Shown: positions 6,905 through 9,633 of the stretch, piece by piece
How the letters are laid out: each line of letters begins with the position of its first letter
Numbering within the stretch: the first letter of the stretch is position 1
Source: JBFJVD01 sp041624375
GTDB lineage: Bacteria > Chloroflexota > Anaerolineae > Anaerolineales > E44-bin32
Reading direction: 5' to 3'
Assembly: GCA_041624375.1 (NCBI GenBank)
Contig: JBFJVD010000110.1
Coordinates: forward strand, 1 to 9,633
DNA: 9,633 nucleotides
Position numbers and translations under genes: made by a program
Notes under the pieces: generated by a model
What the model was told of the DNA's origin: nothing
The model's database searches: none
The model's input: only the letters and a program-made list of their open reading frames with translations

Positions 6905-7579
6905 ATGAACAAACGATTTGTCGCGGTCGCCGGGAACATCGGCGTGGGCAAATCCACGCTGGTGCGTATGCTGGCGGATAAGTTGGCCTGGGAGCCTTTC
7001 TACGAACCGGTCGGCGAGAATCCGTATCTAAAAGATTTCTATACAGACATGCGGGCGTGGTCGTTTCCCTCCCAGGTTTTCTTTCTCACGCGGCGGCTTC
7101 AAGCCCATCGCCGCCTGCACGATCACCCGACCTCCGCCATCCAGGACCGCAGCGTCTATGAAGACGCCGAAATCTTTGCGGAGAACCTCTATCGTCAGGG
7201 CCTGATGGACGAGCGGGATTACCGCACGTACCGCGATCTGTACCAGGTTCTCACCGAATTCCTGCCCCCGCCCCACCTGGTGGTGTACCTGAGAGCCTCG
7301 GTTTCCACCCTGCAGAATCGAATCGCGCTGCGCGGCCGCGATTACGAACGCCAGATCGAGGCCTCGTACCTCGAACGACTGAATATGCTCTACGAAGCCT
7401 GGATCGATGGATTCAAGCTCGGGCCGGTCCTTACGGTCCCGGCCGATAATCTGGACTATGTGGCGCACAGCAGCCATCTGGACCTTATCGCCGCCAAGAT
7501 CCATGACAAGCTGGTGGGGAAGGAGCTGGTCGTCTTCGACGATGAAGAGGTTGCGCAGGCCAATGGGACCAGCACATGA
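6905..7579 (+). CDS. Deoxynucleoside kinase, Dck-like (deoxyadenosine/deoxycytidine type)
   Basis: A 224-residue deoxynucleoside kinase resembling Bacillus Dck. The P-loop GNIGVGKS is at 10-17. FYEPVGENPYLKDFY carries the likely catalytic Glu34. SFPSQVFFL follows, then QDRSVYEDAEIFAE (80-93), the DRS signature of the deoxyadenosine/deoxycytidine branch. The lid RIALRGRDYER is at 139-149, followed by SYLERLNMLYEAWIDGF. It is a paralogue of the Dgk-like kinase two genes upstream but differs in the base-recognition motif (DRS against ADY), so the pair probably divides substrates. The ATG at 6905 has GGGAG (6894-6898) 6 nt upstream. The frame is open back to 6815, but that part has no family match. 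The 102-nt gap to the nucleotidyltransferase holds no convincing promoter or terminator, so cotranscription is likely. An acidic tail follows residue 210. Confidence 0.94.
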   Translation: MNKRFVAVAGNIGVGKSTLVRMLADKLAWEPFYEPVGENPYLKDFYTDMRAWSFPSQVFFLTRRLQAHRRLHDHPTSAIQDRSVYEDAEIFAENLYRQGLMDERDYRTYRDLYQVLTEFLPPPHLVVYLRASVSTLQNRIALRGRDYERQIEASYLERLNMLYEAWIDGFKLGPVLTVPADNLDYVAHSSHLDLIAAKIHDKLVGKELVVFDDEEVAQANGTST

Positions 7580-7586
7580 GCTTCGC

Positions 7587-7615
7587 TTGCCTCTATGGTT
7601 CGATTCCTGTACAAT
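7587..7615 (+). promoter_or_regulatory. Putative sigma70-type promoter for spoVS
   Basis: TTGCCT (7587-7592), a 17-nt spacer, then TACAAT (7610-7615; 5 of 6 consensus bases). The predicted transcript start is near 7622, 50 nt before the proposed start codon. It shares TTGCCTCTAT with the promoter at 3327 and begins 7 nt after the preceding kinase stop. Confidence 0.55.
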
Positions 7616-7617
7616 CA

Positions 7618-7633
7618 TCTAGACAAAACTAGA
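7618..7633. promoter_or_regulatory. Inverted repeat at the predicted spoVS transcription start
   Basis: TCTAG-ACAAAA-CTAGA is a perfect 5-bp inverted repeat with a 6-nt centre, covering the predicted +1 position. Its place would suit a repressor operator. The arms are short, so chance is possible. Confidence 0.28.
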
Positions 7634-7656
7634 ACGGGTGACCGTGGGTTCTTCCC

Positions 7657-7664
7657 GGGGGGGG
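7657..7664 (+). promoter_or_regulatory. G8 tract acting as ribosome-binding site of spoVS
   Basis: Eight consecutive G residues end 7 nt before the CTG at 7672. The tract can pair with the CCUCC of 16S rRNA and is the only SD-like element near the start of the SpoVS homology, so it supports initiation at CTG 7672. As a homopolymer it is also a natural place for slippage or a miscounted base. Confidence 0.5.
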
Positions 7665-7671
7665 TAGCCCG

Positions 7672-7932
7672 CTGGGTATCATCAAGGTCTCCGCCGACTC
7701 ACGCACATCTGCCGTTGCGGGTGCCATTGCAGGCGTGATCCGGGAACAGCGGCGGGCCGAAGTCCAGGCCATCGGTGCCGGTGCCGTCAACCAATCAGTC
7801 AAAGCGGTTGCCATTGCACGTGGCTACCTACGCGATGACGGGATTGACATCGTCTGTCTCCCAGAATTCACCACTGTCGATATCGACGGCAAGGAACGCA
7901 CGGCCGTTCGCCTGGTTGTAGAACCGCGCTGA
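7672..7932 (+). CDS. spoVS: SpoVS-family small protein, probable CTG start
   Basis: An 86-residue homologue of Bacillus stage V sporulation protein S, a small Alba-like protein also widespread in non-spore-formers, where it is thought to act in regulation or nucleic-acid binding. Family blocks are nearly intact: KVSADS (5-10), SAVAGAIAGVIRE (13-25), EVQAIGAGAVNQSVKAVAIA (30-49), then ICLP-type VCLPEF and the ending RLVVEPR. No ATG, GTG or TTG exists in frame before the upstream stop at 7639-7641 and the conserved block. CTG 7672 gives MGIIKVSADS, aligning residue for residue with the Bacillus start and yielding the same total of 86. A G8 tract 7 nt upstream supplies the SD. If the tract truly held seven Gs, a GTG at 7638 or 7644 would read in frame instead. 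The family is firm and the start is unusual. Confidence 0.92.
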   Translation: MGIIKVSADSRTSAVAGAIAGVIREQRRAEVQAIGAGAVNQSVKAVAIARGYLRDDGIDIVCLPEFTTVDIDGKERTAVRLVVEPR

Positions 7933-8447
7933 CGGGTCTGCCGCGTTTCATTCTGCTGGCGCTTGCACGTCCTCGCACCTCGTCTCGTCACTGCCGCTTT
8001 TTGGGCAAGCCCCCGATCCGGAGAAGAGCTACGCCGTACAACCCGCGCAAGATGCCGCTCGCGCTGCTCTCTGCCCGGGATCCAGCGTTCAAGGACGGCG
8101 TGGGAGTCCGGGCGGACGGGGTAAGATTTCGCCGTGTGGAACACAAGGTTGTCCGTGTAAGATCTTTGCGGGTTTCGAAAGCGGTGCCCTTCGCGGCGTT
8201 TCCTGCAGCCTGCCCCTCAGCCGATCCAACCAAGCCTGCCGAGGCGGGCGCGTGCCATCCCCGGACCTGTTCCGGGCGGGCATTCTATGGATGCACCGCT
8301 TCGGCTTAAGGGTTTTGGCCTGCGGAACAGGGCACAAGCGGGCCGGTGATGGCCCACGGCTCTATCGGACCGATACCGTTTCTGATGGCTCCGCAGCTGA
8401 TAGATAGACAGCAGCGCTCAGCTTCCTACGGATGAGAGAGGATCTCG
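7933..8447. other. 515-bp region without a recognised gene, rich in hairpins; possible structured RNA
   Basis: No reading frame here looks like a protein: the longest (8001-8309, plus strand) is Arg/Ala/Pro-rich shadow with no SD or family pattern. The second half is full of potential pairing. GCCTGC/GCGGGC with a CGAG loop lies at 8234-8249. CCTGTTCCG (8266-8274) pairs perfectly with CGGAACAGG (8323-8331). GGGCC/GGCCC with a 6-nt loop is at 8340-8355, and TATCGG/CCGATA at 8363-8375. AGCTGA/TCAGCT is at 8395-8423. I looked for RNase P RNA, tmRNA, SRP RNA and tRNA signatures and saw none. It could hold an untranslated leader of the 90-aa gene, a small RNA or decayed sequence. Confidence 0.35.
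8363..8375. promoter_or_regulatory. Palindrome TATCGG-A-CCGATA, possible operator
   Basis: A perfect 6-bp inverted repeat around a single central A, 72 nt before the start of the 90-aa gene. Arms this close together cannot fold as an RNA hairpin with a full stem, so binding by a dimeric regulator is the likelier meaning. Confidence 0.33.
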
Positions 8448-8720
8448 ATGCCTGACACCACCGAACGGCTGGAACAGCTCTTCATCGATACCGGTCGAGC
8501 CCATCATAAGGCGACGGGCGGCACGAATGTGGACTGGGCGATCTGGTATGCGGACTACCTGTATGAGAAGATCCCATCGGTTCTTGGGAGGGTGATCCAC
8601 CGGAGCGAGCTCATCTATGCGCTCATGCTCCTGAGCAAGAAGCAGCCGGTTGAGGCGCCGGAAGCCCGCTGGCCCCGGTACTACGCCGAATACTTCGCAA
8701 AGGAATACGCAGAGGCGTAG
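8448..8720 (+). CDS. 90-aa hypothetical protein with a repeated aromatic motif
   Basis: A small soluble protein that I do not recognise by name. It has no signal peptide or membrane segment. It is rich in Trp and Tyr and carries the same motif twice: WAIWYADYL (30-38) and WPRYYAEYF (75-83), that is W-x-x-aromatic-Y-A-acidic-Y-hydrophobic. HHKATGGTNVDW (19-30) and HRSELIYALMLLSKK (51-65) lie around a probable helical core. The ATG at 8448 has GAGAGG (8436-8441) 6 nt upstream, a good SD. The long gap before it holds a palindrome at 8363-8375. The gene converges on holB with 34 bp between the stop codons. The coding call rests on the SD, clean amino-acid composition and the internal repeat; the function is unknown. 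Confidence 0.78.
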   Translation: MPDTTERLEQLFIDTGRAHHKATGGTNVDWAIWYADYLYEKIPSVLGRVIHRSELIYALMLLSKKQPVEAPEARWPRYYAEYFAKEYAEA

Positions 8721-8727
8721 CAAGGGG

Positions 8728-8751
8728 CCCCCGCAGCGCTGCCGGAGCGGG
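8728..8751. terminator. Weak hairpin between the convergent 90-aa gene and holB
   Basis: The 34-bp gap between the convergent stops holds CCCGC (8730-8734) pairing with GCGGG (8747-8751) and an inner perfect palindrome, GCAGCGCTGC (8733-8742). These are alternative folds. There is no T-tract on either side, so it is at best a poor bidirectional terminator. Confidence 0.25.
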
Positions 8752-8754
8752 CGC

Positions 8755-9633
8755 TCAGTTCGGAAGTTCGAGGGTAGGAAGCCGCTGGCCGGGCAGGTGC
8801 GGGAGATCCAGCATCAGGGTCTCGAGCGCCAGCTGCAGATTTGCATTTGCACCAATCGCCTCAAGGGTTCGCTCGAAGGCTTTTCCCACTTCCAGCAGGG
8901 TGCGCGCAGGGACCGCCTCCTTCAGGGCCTCAAGCTGTGGTAGTGCATCCTGGTGCTGAACCGGGCTCTGGACATCGTGGGCGATCAGCAGTAAATCGCG
9001 CCAGAATGAAAGCCAGGCCTGGACAAACGCCACGGCCTCGCGCCGCTTCTCATCCATTTCCTTCTTCTGATCGGTGAGCTGCCTGACGTAGCGAAAGCGT
9101 TCGACTCGCGTCTGCCCGAGGAGCTCCAGCAGATCATCCAGGTAAGCGTGATGCTGAACAAGTGCTTCCGGCTCATCGACCCACCGCAGCGCCTGCCCGG
9201 GTCGGCCGGCGGCCAGGCGGGAGAGCAGGCTGGCTCGATCCATGTCAAGGCCTCGAGCTTCGAGCTCTGCCTCGAGCTCGGTGTGCGAGAGCACGCGCAT
9301 GCGGATCTCCTCACAGCGTGAAACAATCGTTGGCAGTAGCGATTCGGCCGATTCGGCCGTCAGCAAGAGCACCACTCGAGCCGGGGGTTCTTCGAGAGTC
9401 TTCAGGAGCGCATTCGCCGCACTGTTGCTGGCTTCCTGAAAGCGGTTCAGCAAGGCGACCCGCCAGCGGGACTCATACGGCGTGAGCGCGAGCTGGCGCT
9501 GCAGCTCCCGCACCTTGCTCACCTCGAGTGTGCCCCCGATTCGCAGGTCATTTCCCATAGGGGTGACAGCAATGCGGCCCTCTGCGAGTATCGCCGGAAG
9601 AGCTGGCCGTGGTGAGTAGTTCGTCAACGTCAC
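8755..9633 (-). CDS. holB: DNA polymerase III delta-prime subunit, C-terminal part (cut by window edge)
   Basis: The last 292 residues of a clamp-loader AAA+ subunit (delta-prime), part of the complex that loads the sliding clamp during chromosome replication. Numbering from the window edge, VRELQRQLALTPYESRWRVALL (41-62) leads into the hallmark NALLKTLEEPP (74-84), and TIVSRC (102-107) holds the SRC arginine-finger motif. The Walker B position reads ALLNRFQEA, not DEA(D/H), so ATP hydrolysis at this site is doubtful, as is usual for delta-prime. The rest is the helical collar domain. The N-terminal Walker A and zinc-binding cysteines must lie outside the window; the GTG at the very edge is not the true start. 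The nearer gene upstream in this family's usual context is tmk, which fits the nucleotide theme but is not visible here. Confidence 0.92.
   Translation of the reverse strand: MTLTNYSPRPALPAILAEGRIAVTPMGNDLRIGGTLEVSKVRELQRQLALTPYESRWRVALLNRFQEASNSAANALLKTLEEPPARVVLLLTAESAESLLPTIVSRCEEIRMRVLSHTELEAELEARGLDMDRASLLSRLAAGRPGQALRWVDEPEALVQHHAYLDDLLELLGQTRVERFRYVRQLTDQKKEMDEKRREAVAFVQAWLSFWRDLLLIAHDVQSPVQHQDALPQLEALKEAVPARTLLEVGKAFERTLEAIGANANLQLALETLMLDLPHLPGQRLPTLELPN

Noticed and set aside
8001..8309. 102-codon frame in the long intergenic region
   Set aside because: It has no SD and no domain, and an equally open frame exists on the other strand; composition is typical of non-coding high-GC DNA.
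7933..8447. RNase P RNA, tmRNA or SRP RNA
   Set aside because: None of the universally conserved sequence blocks of these RNAs is seen on either strand.

Overview
This is a high-GC, gene-dense bacterial chromosomal window. I infer a Chloroflexota (Anaerolineae-like) genome. The grounds are three lipoproteins with Pro/Thr/Ser-rich linkers after the lipobox, a SpoVS-type protein, a tandem pair of Bacillus-type deoxynucleoside kinases, and overall codon and GC style. This is an inference from gene style; no rRNA or other phylogenetic marker is present. I see no phage, IS element, CRISPR array or tRNA.

Layout. At the left edge an aldo/keto reductase (minus strand, cut by the window) diverges from tdh, L-threonine 3-dehydrogenase (plus strand). 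Next come two overlapping lipoprotein genes ending at a perfect 12-bp-stem intrinsic terminator (3247-3278). A new putative promoter then precedes a third lipoprotein of the same architecture, followed 4 nt later by a DNA methyltransferase without a restriction partner. From about 5175 there is a nucleotide-metabolism group: a Dgk-like deoxynucleoside kinase, a GTGA-overlapping nucleotidyltransferase-fold protein, and a Dck-like deoxynucleoside kinase. A spoVS gene follows under its own apparent promoter; it has no ATG, GTG or TTG start in frame. Then comes a 515-bp stretch without a convincing gene but rich in hairpins, a 90-aa unrecognised protein with an internally repeated aromatic motif, and finally, convergent on the minus strand, the C-terminal part of holB (DNA polymerase III delta-prime), cut by the right edge.

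How they work together. The two kinases should salvage different deoxynucleosides to dNMPs, as the neighbouring dgk/dck pair does in Bacillus. The nucleotidyltransferase is translationally coupled to the first kinase, which suggests a shared pathway or regulation, but its substrate cannot be read from the sequence. The three lipoproteins look like a locally duplicated family of exported, membrane-anchored beta-sandwich proteins, each with a cysteine pair 25-27 residues apart. The most notable items are the kinase-nucleotidyltransferase-kinase arrangement, the lipoprotein paralogue array, the probable CTG start of spoVS behind a G8 tract, and the structured intergenic region before the 90-aa gene. 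None of them amounts to a clearly new multi-gene system on sequence evidence alone.
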